Shown: piece after piece, positions 14,680 to 23,509 of the stretch
How positions within the stretch are numbered: position 1 is the first letter of the stretch
Layout: the number at the start of each line of letters is the position of its first letter
NCBI GenBank assembly: GCA_022562055.1
Contig: JADFQA010000025.1
Span: 1-46,138, forward strand
Length of the DNA: 46,138 nucleotides
Origin: Acidobacteriota bacterium
GTDB lineage: Bacteria > Actinomycetota > Acidimicrobiia > Spongiisociales > UBA5794
Direction: 5' to 3'
Notes under the pieces: model-generated
Seen by the model: only the letters and a program-made list of their open reading frames with translations
Told to the model about the DNA's origin: nothing
Database searches by the model: none
Made by a program: the position numbers and the translations under genes

Positions 14680-15665
14680 GATGCTGCCTCGCGCAACCTT
14701 GGCAGGACTTCGTCACCGAGCATTGCGATCAACGACTCCTGATCGGTGGACGACGTCTGGATTGTGACGTAGTCGGCACCAATTTCGGTGATGAGCGGCA
14801 AGTAGGTTTCGACGTAGTCGTCAGCGTTTGCAACGATGCTGTAGCGCTCGAGGATTTCAGAGCGTGGCATCTCGTCGGCGCGTTCGCGCAGCGTCTGTGG
14901 GTCGACCGCTTCAAGCCGGCCGGGTGCCCGTAGTCCGCGCCACGAGGCGAGGGCTTCCCAGGCTTCATCTTCGTTTTGGGCATAGATGGACCACCTCGTT
15001 GCAAGGAACCGCGGTGCTGGACGACCGGCGTCTTTCGCCGCGGAGCGGGCTGGATCGATCACCCGTTCAAACGTCACCGCCGGGTCCTTCACTGATGTGA
15101 TGATGCCGTCTGCTAATTCGGCCGCAAGAGCCGAGCTCTTCGGTCCACCGGCTGCCATCCACAGGGGGACACGAGACAGAGGTGGGCTGTACAACTTGGC
15201 CCGGTCGGTCTTGTAGTACTCGCCATCGAACGTGAGTTTCTCACCGTCTAGGAGTCGTCTCATGATTTCGAGTGCTTCGCGCATACGCGCAGCCCGCTCT
15301 GCGTACTTCGGGAAGTGATACCCAAGCGGGCCCTCGTTGATGTTCTCGCCGGTACCGACCCCGAGTTGGAATCGACCGTTAGAGAGCCGGCTGAGGGTCG
15401 CAGCGGCCTGTGCCACGATGGCCGGATGAAAGCGAAACAGCGGCGTCGTGACACCAGTGATGAACTCGATACGTTCTGTCGCCTGCGCCATTGCGGCGAT
15501 CGTGGCGTACGCAAAGCCCGACGCTGACACATCGTCTACCCAAGGGTGGAAATGCTCAGAGACCAGGACCGCATCGAATCCGGCCTCTTCAGCGAGCTGG
15601 GCGTGGCGCACTAGTTCCTCGGGGTGCCACTGCTCGTGTCCGCAAAAGTATGCAAAGCTGGTCAC
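14670..15665 (-). CDS. LLM-class F420-dependent oxidoreductase (G6PDH-like subgroup)
   Basis: This 331-residue TIM-barrel enzyme belongs to the luciferase-like monooxygenase superfamily, in the group close to F420-dependent glucose-6-phosphate dehydrogenase. Marks are LAEEAGFDAVLVSEHFHPW, ITGVTTPLFRFHPAIVAQAAATL, GRFQLGVGTGENINEGPLG and a late AAGGPKSSALAAELADGIITS. Such enzymes transfer hydride with coenzyme F420; the substrate here is unknown. GTG 15665 was preferred because TGGAG stands six bases before it; ATG 15698 would add eleven residues with no site. The gene stands alone, tail-to-tail with the lipoprotein gene. Confidence 0.85.
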   Translation of the reverse strand: MTSFAYFCGHEQWHPEELVRHAQLAEEAGFDAVLVSEHFHPWVDDVSASGFAYATIAAMAQATERIEFITGVTTPLFRFHPAIVAQAAATLSRLSNGRFQLGVGTGENINEGPLGYHFPKYAERAARMREALEIMRRLLDGEKLTFDGEYYKTDRAKLYSPPLSRVPLWMAAGGPKSSALAAELADGIITSVKDPAVTFERVIDPARSAAKDAGRPAPRFLATRWSIYAQNEDEAWEALASWRGLRAPGRLEAVDPQTLRERADEMPRSEILERYSIVANADDYVETYLPLITEIGADYVTIQTSSTDQESLIAMLGDEVLPRLREAASQG

Positions 15666-15752
15666 TCGAACTCCATTCAGATTGATGGCCGTCAGCATAT
15701 CGGGTGCAGTGGCTCATCGGGACGTGAAACCTTATCCGCCGGTTCCAGGTCG

Positions 15753-15758
15753 TACTAT
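15753..15758 (+). promoter_or_regulatory. Possible -10 element of the aquaporin gene
   Basis: TACTAT matches TANNNT and lies 32 bases before the aquaporin start, with AAGGAG at 15778-15783 as the ribosome binding site. No convincing -35 is visible at the usual distance. Confidence 0.3.
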
Positions 15759-15790
15759 GTGGAAGGTATCTCGTGACAAGGAGTGGATAT

Positions 15791-16450
15791 ATGACAAAGG
15801 ACGTTCGAGTTCTGATAGCGGAAGCACTGGGAAGTCTCGTGCTGCTCGTGGGTGGCGGTTTGGCCATCGTGGCGGGCGGCGACACGATCGCTATCGCATT
15901 TGGTTTTGGTCTTGCGCTGATGGCTGGGCTGTACGCGTTCGGGGAAATCTCCGGCGGGCACTTCAACCCAGCGGTGAGCTTTGCTGCCTTCCTCGACAAG
16001 CGCATTGACGCCACGACCTTCCTGAAATACGTCGCCGCTCAGGTAGTCGGTGCCGTCGTCGGCGGTTACATCTTGCTCGCTGCGTCATCTGAGGCAGCCG
16101 TAGCAAGAACCGCGACGGTGAACGGCGCCGAGTTGAGCAATGTCAACCTGGTGTTGCTTGAGGCCCTGTTTACGGCGTTCTTCGTCATGGTGATCCTCAG
16201 AGTCACCTCAAGCGACGCCTATGGCTCGTCCGCGTTTGGGGCAATTTCCTTTACGTTGATAATGGCGCACCTCGCATTGGTGCCAATCACCGGTGCGTCG
16301 CTGAACCCGGCGAGATCGCTCGGTTCTGCTGTCGCTGGAAGTCATTTCGACGATATGATTCTGTACATCGTTGGTCCACTGCTCGGTGCCGCGGTCGGGT
16401 GGTTTATCCACGATCTTCTCAGCGCCGACGAACACGCCGACGAGGAGTAG
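15791..16450 (+). CDS. Aquaporin (MIP family channel)
   Basis: A 219-residue membrane channel with six hydrophobic helices and both NPA boxes, GGHFNPAVS (NPA at 59-61) and GASLNPARS. Aligning with E. coli AqpZ, the selectivity filter would be Phe39, the histidine of IMAHLALVP, an alanine in place of Thr183, and the arginine of NPARS. That is close to a water-selective filter. The start is ATG 15791, set by AAGGAG seven bases upstream; an in-frame GTG at 15773 is less likely. The gene is alone on its strand. Confidence 0.93.
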   Translation: MTKDVRVLIAEALGSLVLLVGGGLAIVAGGDTIAIAFGFGLALMAGLYAFGEISGGHFNPAVSFAAFLDKRIDATTFLKYVAAQVVGAVVGGYILLAASSEAAVARTATVNGAELSNVNLVLLEALFTAFFVMVILRVTSSDAYGSSAFGAISFTLIMAHLALVPITGASLNPARSLGSAVAGSHFDDMILYIVGPLLGAAVGWFIHDLLSADEHADEE

Positions 16451-16587
16451 TTCCCTCGGCTGTGGACCTGGGGCGATACTGTGTCCGTTGTAGGGCAAGG
16501 TGAAAATTGATGGCGTGACAAGCGCGACCCTCGGATCCGGCACCCCGATGGCTTATGGGCAGCGGGGACAAGCCGACAAGAGGTACT

Positions 16588-17232
16588 GTGACGTCACGAA
16601 AGGTCGCGCCAACGAGTTCGTCCGCCTCGTCAGCACCATCGCTCCTTCTCGTTGAAGACAACCCGCTGCATCTGCGGCTTGTGCATGCAATGTTGTCCGA
16701 GGCCTGGCCGGGTGGCGTCTCGACCGTGAGCGTCAACCAGCTCCGAGCAGCTGTCCACCACCTACGCTCGACCGAAGTTGACTGTGTCTTGCTGGATCTC
16801 GTCCTCCCAGATTCCGATGGGATCGAATCGGTGCGCAGCATCATCAAGGTGGCGCCAAACGTCCCCATTGTGGTGTTGAGTGCGTACGAGGACGACGACA
16901 CCGCAATCCAGGCGGTGAGCGAAGGGGCCGAGGACTACCTGGTTAAGGGATCGATCGGACCCGACACTCTCCACCGGACCATTCGGTTTGCGATTGCGCG
17001 CCACCGAGGTCGCCGCCCCACCGACCTGCACCCAACACCCCAAGGGCACCTTGTTGTTGCACCAGGCGGGCACCGTCGCCTACGTCGACAGGGAGCTCGC
17101 AGGGACCGTAGGTTCGAACCTCGAAAACATGGTCGGTCATCCATTACCGAGATCATCGGCGCACAGTACGCCGAGCTGCTTCAACATGACGAGCCATTTT
17201 CTATCTGCTCGACGGTACCTCGGCGGCTCTGA
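16588..17232 (+). CDS. Response regulator receiver protein, frame broken after the REC domain
   Basis: Residues 18-145 form a complete REC domain: acidic pair ED at 23-24, phosphoacceptor Asp70 in CVLLDLVLPDSDG, the serine of VVLSAYED and the lysine of DYLVKGS. After RFAIARHRG the remaining 65 or so residues are Arg/Pro/His-rich and do not look like a domain. The adjacent frames show that a PAS domain once followed (17044-17309). GTG 16588 has AGAGGT upstream; ATG 16555 would add eleven residues. No histidine kinase is nearby. The surviving product may act as a single-domain receiver. Confidence 0.7.
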   Translation: MTSRKVAPTSSSASSAPSLLLVEDNPLHLRLVHAMLSEAWPGGVSTVSVNQLRAAVHHLRSTEVDCVLLDLVLPDSDGIESVRSIIKVAPNVPIVVLSAYEDDDTAIQAVSEGAEDYLVKGSIGPDTLHRTIRFAIARHRGRRPTDLHPTPQGHLVVAPGGHRRLRRQGARRDRRFEPRKHGRSSITEIIGAQYAELLQHDEPFSICSTVPRRL

Positions 17233-17309
17233 GTGGCAAATGTGTCACCGGGACACCGATGTCCGGCGTCCAGGGGTCTGGCTGGATTCTTGCGGTGACG
17301 AGCGTCTAG
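17044..17309 (+). pseudogene. Relic of a PAS domain scattered over three frames
   Basis: Frame 2 encodes GTLLLHQAGTVAYVDRELAG and NMVGHPL, typical of the start of a PAS domain. The first frame resumes with TEIIGAQYAELLQHDEPF. The third frame gives LLDGTSAALSGKCV and then SGWILAVTSV before a TAG at 17307. Joined, they form one credible PAS domain fused to the REC domain upstream. At least three shifts would be needed, so this is a decayed gene end or a badly read stretch of sequence. From 17310 to 17420 nothing is recognised. Confidence 0.6.
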
Positions 17310-17422
17310 GTAGTTGCCGATATCGGTCGCATGTCTCCCCCAGACGCTGCTGACTTCGTACGATTTCCGGCCTACATCAACCGTATCCGAACCTCCGTAG
17401 AGGCGTCTGTACACACCGCGTC

Positions 17423-17456
17423 ATGAAGGGCCCCTCCGAAACGAGGGGTCCTTCAT
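17423..17456. terminator. Strong hairpin between the response regulator and rnpB
   Basis: ATGAAGGGCCCCTC (17423-17436) and GAGGGGTCCTTCAT (17443-17456) pair over 14 positions with one G-U, around a CGAAAC loop. It separates two convergent units. On the minus strand five T residues lie between rnpB and the hairpin, so the hairpin may stop read-through from either side. Confidence 0.55.
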
Positions 17457-17464
17457 CGAAAAAT

Positions 17465-17811
17465 GCAACGTGGGCTGTAAGCCGGATTCTGTCTTCGTAC
17501 AGCCATCTATCTGGGCCCGACATTACTGCGCGGGCTCGTGCGGTCTACCTGGAACGTAACGGACGGGCAGCCCTGTTCCTGCTTGACCTTGCTCCTGATG
17601 GGGTTTGCCGAGCCGACGCGGTCGCCCGCGCCGCTGGTGGTCTCTTACACCACCGTTTCACCCTTGCCTGTGCCCGCGAGGGCCATCGGCGGTCTTCTCT
17701 CTGTTGCACTGTCCATCGGGTCACCCCGCCTGGGTGTTACCCAGCACCATCGCCCTGCGGAGTCCGGACTTTCCTCAACGATTGCTCGCCGCGGCTGTCC
17801 GCCCACGTTGC
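17465..17811 (-). ncRNA. rnpB: RNase P RNA, bacterial class A
   Basis: The catalytic RNA of RNase P, which removes 5' leaders from tRNA precursors. Diagnostic blocks on the minus strand are GAGGAAAGTCCGGACT near the 5' end (about 17761-17776) and ACAGAATCCGGCTTACAG near the 3' end. The outer helix P1 is complete: GCAACGTGGGC (17811-17801) pairs perfectly with GCCCACGTTGC (17475-17465), which sets the ends to within a few bases. A short T run follows the 3' end. It lies divergent from whiB. Confidence 0.95.
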
Positions 17812-17926
17812 GCGTGACAGCGTAGCGGCTCAGCCGGTCTCCGCACCCTGGGAACTGATAGGCGGCCGAATACGTCATATTGAGTAGACAAGTCGGCGAG
17901 GGTCCCCAAGCAAGGAGAAAATCCCG

Positions 17927-18211
17927 ATGGCGGTAACAATCGAGCGAGACAGGCTGCACACCATCCCCCTTGTTGAGGAGCGGCCTTGGGTCGTCCTGTC
18001 CGGCTGCCGGGACATCGATGCGGATGTTTTTTTTGGCGAAGCATCAGCGACGGTTCGGCAGGCCAAGAGGGTGTGCGCCGGTTGCCCCGTCGTGGATGAC
18101 TGCCTTGACTATGCGCTCGAAATCGATGTTCGTTTTGGCGTGTGGGGCGGGATGACAACACGCGAACGAATGGCCATTCTGCGCGACTTTGCTGACGCCC
18201 AAACAGCGTAG
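17927..18211 (+). CDS. WhiB-family iron-sulfur transcription regulator
   Basis: A 94-residue WhiB-like protein, a family restricted to actinobacteria and their phages. The four cluster cysteines are Cys27, Cys50, Cys53 and Cys59 (C...CxxCxxxxxC), and GVWGG at residues 71-75 is the family turn followed by a basic TTRERM region. Such proteins hold a [4Fe-4S] cluster and bind the principal sigma factor. AAGGAG at normal spacing supports ATG 17927. The codons for Val-Phe-Phe create a run of eight T residues at 18027-18034. trpD follows 36 bases later and may be co-transcribed. Which WhiB subgroup it belongs to cannot be said. Confidence 0.95.
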   Translation: MAVTIERDRLHTIPLVEERPWVVLSGCRDIDADVFFGEASATVRQAKRVCAGCPVVDDCLDYALEIDVRFGVWGGMTTRERMAILRDFADAQTA

Positions 18212-18247
18212 GGCGAGTTCGGCGTCAATCGAGTAGAGTTTTCCGCC

Positions 18248-19267
18248 ATGACCGACTTCTCATGGCCCCCGGTGTTGCAGTCACTGATGGCCGGCAACGA
18301 CATTGATCGCGCAACGGCCCGTGCTGCGATGACCGCCATGATGGCCGGCGATGCTACCGATGCCCAGATAGCGGCTTTCATCGTTGCGATTCGCGCTAAG
18401 GGTGAAAGCGTCGAGGAAATGACCGGCCTCGTGGATGGGATGCTCGCAGCGGCCGTCACGTGTGACCTTTCGGTGGACGCCGTGGATCTTGTGGGCACCG
18501 GTGGGGACAACGCCGGCACTTTCAATATTTCGACAACGGCGGCCTTCATCGCGGCAGGCGCTGGTGTGCCGATCGCCAAACACGGCAACCGTGCAGCATC
18601 TTCACAAACCGGTTCGGCGGACCTGCTTGAAGCATTGGGCATAAACATTGAACTTCCACCGGAGGCCACCAAGCAGATGGTCGAGGAGATCGGTTGGGGA
18701 TTCTTCTTCGCCCCGCGTTATCACCCGGCAATGCGCCACGTTGGGCCGGTTCGTAAACAACTGGGGGTCCGCACTGTCTTCAACTTTCTTGGACCGCTGA
18801 GCAACCCCGCCAGGGTGAAGCGGGCGGCAGTCGGAGTTTCCGATGGGCCCATGGCCCACAAGATGATCGAGGTGCTCAAGGGTCTTGGGCTAACACACGC
18901 GTTTGTTGTGCACGGTCACGATGGACTCGATGAGATAAGCACCGCCGCGACGACCGACGTGCTTCGGCTCGCCGACGGCGAAATCACCAGGGCAGAGTTC
19001 CAGCCGAGCGACTTCGGCGTGCAACGTGTGACACTTGCCGAACTCCAAGGCGGAGATGCTGCCGAGAACGTCCGCATCACCCGTGCGATATTGGGCGGCG
19101 CCAAGGGACCCAAGACCGATGTTGCTATTGTTAATGCCTGTACCGCGATCGTCGCGTCGGGCCTCGCCGATGGGTTTCGAGAGGCCATGGTGCTTGCCGG
19201 TACGGCGGTCGATTCTGGCGCTGCGATGGCAATAGTCGAAGCTGCTGTGGATTTCGGTCGTTCGTAA
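18248..19267 (+). CDS. trpD: Anthranilate phosphoribosyltransferase
   Basis: TrpD joins anthranilate to phosphoribosyl pyrophosphate in the second step of tryptophan synthesis. The 339-residue protein has the phosphoribosyl-binding GTGGD at 83-87, NISTTAAF from residue 93, KHGNRAASS, the anthranilate-site GWGFFFAPRYHPAM and VRKQLGVRTVFNFLGPL. Length and order are normal. No other trp gene lies in the window, so the pathway is split in this genome. A TAGAGT sequence ten bases before the start could be its own -10. Confidence 0.96.
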   Translation: MTDFSWPPVLQSLMAGNDIDRATARAAMTAMMAGDATDAQIAAFIVAIRAKGESVEEMTGLVDGMLAAAVTCDLSVDAVDLVGTGGDNAGTFNISTTAAFIAAGAGVPIAKHGNRAASSQTGSADLLEALGINIELPPEATKQMVEEIGWGFFFAPRYHPAMRHVGPVRKQLGVRTVFNFLGPLSNPARVKRAAVGVSDGPMAHKMIEVLKGLGLTHAFVVHGHDGLDEISTAATTDVLRLADGEITRAEFQPSDFGVQRVTLAELQGGDAAENVRITRAILGGAKGPKTDVAIVNACTAIVASGLADGFREAMVLAGTAVDSGAAMAIVEAAVDFGRS

Positions 19268-19359
19268 CTGATACGCCCAAAATCGATCGGTACAGGGTGC
19301 AGGCTCGGGGACGTAGTAGCCTAAATTCGAGTGAGGTATGGTTGCACATGGGGGAGCAG

Positions 19360-21462
19360 ATGTCCCAAACAGAATCGACTTGCTGGGAACCAAGAGCGCT
19401 GTGGTGGCGTCATATGGGTGTGGGAAGTCTTCGGAGGTTGTTCGCTGGTATGGGTGTGGCGCTCGTTGTCGCCGCCATTGGGCCCGCGGCCATCGCCCAG
19501 GACTCCACAGCCACCCTCGAGCTTGAAGCGGGGTACGGAGCGTACGTCAATCCCCTGGAGACCTTCGACCTGCGTGTCATTGTCACCAGTTCTGAACTGT
19601 TCAATGGTCGACTGGAGGCAAACGTCCTCGGAGTGTCGGCGTCGATCGAAATCCCGGCAGGTGGCTCCAAGTCAATCACCCTGCGGATTCCTCCGGTCGG
19701 AGAACAGCGCCGGGTAACTCTCAGACTCGTTGACACGTCTGGTGAGGCGACCGCCGTTGTCGCCACCGAAACGTTGCAGACACGCACCCCGGGTGATGCA
19801 ATCCTTGTCGCGGTGGTCGGCGCTATCGACCTCGGGCAGGCACGATCGTTCCCCCTTGAACGTGACCTCTTTACCGTCGGTGAGCAACCGAGTGGCTTTT
19901 CGAATCTCAACACCGCGGTGGCATACGTGGTCGCCGCAGATGGCGCCCTCGTTGACCGTTCCACCGACGACCGTGACGCGCTCCTTGCATGGATCAGATC
20001 CGGCGGCGTCCTCGTGGCTGCACAGCGTGATGTCGAATCGTTGAGCGAGGACTTTGCGGGAGGGTTCGTCGACGCCGCCGATATTGGATCGGGTCGGATC
20101 GTCGTTGCTGACACCCGTTTGCTCGAACAGGATGGCTGGGATCGTGTGTTCATCGACACGCCAAGTGTCGGGAACGTTGTCACGTACTTCGATCCGAACG
20201 CCGGATCACTCGACGTGGCTGCGGTATCGGCTCGACCGTTTTCAGTGCCTGCACTGCCTTGGCTCGTCTCGGGAATCGCCCTTTTTGCGTTGTTTGTTGG
20301 GCCGGTGAACTTCCTCCTATTGCGCCGCGTCGGCCGACCAGAACTGGCGTGGGTGACGATCCCCGTGGCGAGCCTGGTGTTTTTCGTAGCCTTCTTGGTG
20401 GTAGGCCAAAAGTCAGTGGACGCCGAGGTTTTCACCAGCGCCGTTGCGCTGTATGAAAGCGACGCTGGGACTGTCGGCAACGGCTCCCTCGTGGTGTCGG
20501 CCAAAGGCGGCCGGACCGTTACCTTGGATGGCTCATCTTCGTGGTCGGTCGCACCGTCATCGGGGGGATTCATCTCGACGGTGCCGGCCGAACAGCAAGG
20601 TGCTGACTCGTTGAGATTTGAGTTCGTCGAAGCCGGTGTCGGTTCCGCGCAAATTACCGCCGTTGACATCCCGGGAGGGACGGGCCTCTCGGTCGTTGAG
20701 GTCAGCGGTGTGTACACGGTGGCCAACAACAGCGGGGCAACATTGTGGATATGGGGGGTGATCGTGGGCGGGGAGTTTGCGGTGTCAGGTGAGACCCTAG
20801 AGTCCGGCGAGACCGCCGTATTGAAGGGGCGCCTGTCGTCGTTGCGAGAGTGGGGGATCCTCAACCAGGCCGTCGACCGCAGCGGTGTCGAAATTTGGAC
20901 GATGCCAAACCCTGAGAACCGCTGGAGGCAGATTGAGTCTTTGTCCCCTGCAATGGAATCTGTTGCTCCCCTGCGCGACGCCAACAAGGCTTTCGTGTTC
21001 GGGGTGTCGAACAACTACCGCATCGAAACATCAGTCAGCGGTAAGCCGAAGACCGTTGAGGGGGTCGCCGTGCTTGTTCGGGAGTTTGATGCAGGGATAG
21101 CAAGCGGTGGTGCTGGTTCGGCCCTACCTGAACTTGTGCGGGCGTTGGGCGCTGAGTTTATTGAACTGAACTTCGGGTCGTACTACATCTACGGTGCAGA
21201 AGAGATTGTCGTGCGTTTCGACGTACCAGACGCGGTGACGACGGCGAAAGTCATCCGGCCAATCAGCAACTCTGAGCTGTTCAACTGGTCGACGAGCGTC
21301 TGGGACGGGGTGAGTCGCAACGACACAATTGTGTTGGAGGAGTACCGCGGACCTGATGGGTACGTGCTCGCACGCGGCGGCCGCGGCGACCAGTTCGAGG
21401 AGGGGCAAGTAGGGCTGGGTTCTAGAGACGGCTTTCGACTCGACTGGGTGGCCGGGTCATGA
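19360..21462 (+). CDS. Exported membrane-anchored protein opening the ABC/MoxR gene chain
   Basis: About 700 residues. A signal sequence (RRLFAGMGVALVVAAIGPAAIAQ) leads to a beta-rich extracytoplasmic part and a Rossmann/GATase-like stretch (LLAWIRSGGVLVAAQ). Two adjacent membrane helices follow around FALFVGPVNFLLLRRVGRPE and WVTIPVASLVFFVAF, then a second extracytoplasmic beta-rich region. The GPVNFLLLRRxGRxELAW hairpin is one I associate with actinobacterial and firmicute proteins encoded beside ABC exporters and MoxR; no function is known. ATG 19360 has GGGGGAG four bases upstream; ATG 19348 and 19414 are alternatives. The stop overlaps the ABC ATPase start in an ATGA. Confidence 0.7.
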   Translation: MSQTESTCWEPRALWWRHMGVGSLRRLFAGMGVALVVAAIGPAAIAQDSTATLELEAGYGAYVNPLETFDLRVIVTSSELFNGRLEANVLGVSASIEIPAGGSKSITLRIPPVGEQRRVTLRLVDTSGEATAVVATETLQTRTPGDAILVAVVGAIDLGQARSFPLERDLFTVGEQPSGFSNLNTAVAYVVAADGALVDRSTDDRDALLAWIRSGGVLVAAQRDVESLSEDFAGGFVDAADIGSGRIVVADTRLLEQDGWDRVFIDTPSVGNVVTYFDPNAGSLDVAAVSARPFSVPALPWLVSGIALFALFVGPVNFLLLRRVGRPELAWVTIPVASLVFFVAFLVVGQKSVDAEVFTSAVALYESDAGTVGNGSLVVSAKGGRTVTLDGSSSWSVAPSSGGFISTVPAEQQGADSLRFEFVEAGVGSAQITAVDIPGGTGLSVVEVSGVYTVANNSGATLWIWGVIVGGEFAVSGETLESGETAVLKGRLSSLREWGILNQAVDRSGVEIWTMPNPENRWRQIESLSPAMESVAPLRDANKAFVFGVSNNYRIETSVSGKPKTVEGVAVLVREFDAGIASGGAGSALPELVRALGAEFIELNFGSYYIYGAEEIVVRFDVPDAVTTAKVIRPISNSELFNWSTSVWDGVSRNDTIVLEEYRGPDGYVLARGGRGDQFEEGQVGLGSRDGFRLDWVAGS

Positions 21463-22397
21463 TCGTGTTGGAATCGGTAACCAAGAGTTACGGTCCGCTC
21501 AAGGCGTTGGACAGTGCCGATCTCAACATTCCGGAAGGGTCGGTGTACGGGATCATCGGACCTAACGGGGCGGGGAAGACCACCGCGATGTCCATTATGG
21601 CGGGGTTGCTCAAACGTGACGGGGGCAAGGTGCGGGTCGCCGGTGATGATCCCCAAACAGACTCGAAGGCGGTCCGGGCTTCAATTGGATACATGCCCGA
21701 CTTCTTTGGTGTCTACGACGGACTCACGTCAAAGGAGTACCTGCTTTTTTTTGCCGCAACTCAATCTGTGCGGTCGCAAGCTCGCGCCGCCGTTGTTGCA
21801 GATCTCCTCGCGCTGGTAGATCTTGAAGACAAGGCTGACGCCGATGTCAACGGCCTATCGCGAGGGATGAAACAGCGCTTGTCGCTCGCACGTGCTCTCG
21901 TCCACGATCCTGCCGTATTGATCCTCGACGAGCCCGCCTCCGGTCTTGATCCCAGGGCCCGCATCCACCTGAGAGAGCTTATTTCCGAACTGAACCGCAT
22001 GGGTCGCACGATTGTTATATCGAGCCACATCCTGTCGGAACTGGAGGGCATGTGCTCGCATCTTGCTGTCATTGATCACGGCAAGGTGGTCGTCGATGGG
22101 ACCGTTGAGAGCTTGCGGAGTGATGCGGCGGGGACTCGAAACATCCGTGTCCGCATTGACGTTTCGGCGGTTGAAACGACCGAGCGCTGGCTGAGGGACC
22201 AGACCGAGGTCGGTTCTGTGATGGTCGAGCGGGACGTCTGTGACTTCAAGTTCACCGGCGATGAGGCCGTCGGCGCCGATCTCCTCCGTCGTGCCATCGG
22301 CGCCGAGTTGCCGATCGTCGAGTGGTCCTACCACGGCCAAAGCTTAGAGAGCATTTTCATGAAGCTCACCGGCGGAGAATCAGGTGACCAGACATGA
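21459..22397 (+). CDS. ABC transporter ATPase
   Basis: A 312-residue nucleotide-binding subunit with Walker A GPNGAGKTT (34-42), signature LSRGMKQRLSLARAL, Walker B LILDEP and the H-loop histidine of IVISSHILSELEG. The RGMKQR form of the signature and the 75-residue C-terminal extension are typical of ATPases that drive ABC-2 exporters, including GldA-like and NosF-like proteins. It is overlapped by ATGA junctions on both sides and clearly partners the permease that follows. The substrate is unknown. A run of eight T residues near 21745-21752 encodes Leu-Phe-Phe. Confidence 0.93.
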   Translation: MIVLESVTKSYGPLKALDSADLNIPEGSVYGIIGPNGAGKTTAMSIMAGLLKRDGGKVRVAGDDPQTDSKAVRASIGYMPDFFGVYDGLTSKEYLLFFAATQSVRSQARAAVVADLLALVDLEDKADADVNGLSRGMKQRLSLARALVHDPAVLILDEPASGLDPRARIHLRELISELNRMGRTIVISSHILSELEGMCSHLAVIDHGKVVVDGTVESLRSDAAGTRNIRVRIDVSAVETTERWLRDQTEVGSVMVERDVCDFKFTGDEAVGADLLRRAIGAELPIVEWSYHGQSLESIFMKLTGGESGDQT

Positions 22398-23509
22398 ACC
22401 CAGTGACTCTACGCGAAATGCGCGAACGCTTTCAGACATTCCGGACACCTGTTGTGATGTCTCTGTTCATCGGTGTGTTCGGGTCGATCGTGTGGCTGAC
22501 GTACACCGCCTCGCGTCAGTCGTCGACGTCCGTGTTCGGGATCGCCCTCGCTCCGAGCGTCATAACGCAATCAGCAGGCCGGCTGATATTTCATGTGCTA
22601 TTGCTCTCGCTGCTCACAGCTGTGCTCTTCATCGTTCCTGCCCAAGCGGCACCTTCGATTATTGGAGAAAAGGAGCGCCGAACGTTCAAGCTGCTCCAGG
22701 TCAGCCAGATGTCGGCGACGAAAATCGTTCTTGGCAAGGTGAACGCAGCAGTCGCCTACCTGGCGCTTCTCGTAGTCACAACATTGCCTCTGTTTGCAAT
22801 CCCATTCGCCATGGGTGGGGCCGCGGTTGGCGATGTCATGAGGGGGATGCTGATTATTGCAGTGACTGGATACGCCGTTGCGTCCGTCAGCGTGTGGCGC
22901 TCAGCGCGCGCCCGCTCCACACAGTCGGCGGTCGTCGGGGCATATCTGTTGGTAGGTTTTCTTGTGGTGGGGTCCACGGCCGCGCTTGTGGTAGAAGGGA
23001 CCGTTGTCGACGGCCCCCAATCGACAACGGTGTACACCGGGGTTCTGCCCCAGGATGACGGCCGCGAATTGGTGACGGTCTGGTTCAACCCATATCTCGC
23101 CCTGGTCGATTCGACCACAGACATTTTGAAACTCCAGGTCGGACCCGGCGGGGATGGGGCATACGAGGGGTTAAAAAGTGTGCTGCTGCAGCGGCAAGGC
23201 ATCGCGTTCAACCCATACGGTGGCCAGTTTGGTGGAGGCTTCGAGGAGGAATTGTTTTTCGAGGGGGTCAACGGCGGTTTTGTAGGTGACTTTATCGGTA
23301 GGCCAGGAGTGGGCTTTGGGCAGGGGTTCGGATCGGGTGACAATTCCATAGTGCGAAAGCGGGGGGACATTTGGATGGGTTACGTGCTTTTGATGGTGGG
23401 GATCTCGTGGATTGCAGTGTGGGCGACTGTTCGTTCAGTTCGTGTGCCAACAGCGAGCGACCGCACGCTTGGTAGCCGACGAAGGAGGCGGGCAGGTGCC
23501 GCTTCCTGA
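22394..23509 (+). CDS. ABC-2 type permease
   Basis: A 371-residue membrane protein with six or more hydrophobic helices. The segment APSIIGEKERRTFKLLQVSQMSATKIVLGK is the hallmark of ABC-2 permeases, where a cytoplasmic loop after helix 2 meets the ATPase. Between the last two helices is a Gly/Phe-rich extracytoplasmic loop (FNPYGGQFGGGFEEELFF through GRPGVGFGQGFG), which is unusual and could be a binding or contact site. It starts within the ATGA overlap and its 3' end overlaps the next gene by 14 bases. With the ATPase it should form a homodimeric exporter. Confidence 0.85.
   Translation: MNPVTLREMRERFQTFRTPVVMSLFIGVFGSIVWLTYTASRQSSTSVFGIALAPSVITQSAGRLIFHVLLLSLLTAVLFIVPAQAAPSIIGEKERRTFKLLQVSQMSATKIVLGKVNAAVAYLALLVVTTLPLFAIPFAMGGAAVGDVMRGMLIIAVTGYAVASVSVWRSARARSTQSAVVGAYLLVGFLVVGSTAALVVEGTVVDGPQSTTVYTGVLPQDDGRELVTVWFNPYLALVDSTTDILKLQVGPGGDGAYEGLKSVLLQRQGIAFNPYGGQFGGGFEEELFFEGVNGGFVGDFIGRPGVGFGQGFGSGDNSIVRKRGDIWMGYVLLMVGISWIAVWATVRSVRVPTASDRTLGSRRRRRAGAAS

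Noticed and set aside
17100-17130. GGTTCGAACC near 17111 resembles a tRNA T-loop
   Set aside because: It lies within the decayed PAS coding sequence and no other tRNA arm is present.
19410-21014. Long open frame of 534 codons on the minus strand
   Set aside because: It is antisense to the exported-protein gene and has a Ser/Thr/Pro/Arg-rich composition typical of shadows in GC-rich DNA.
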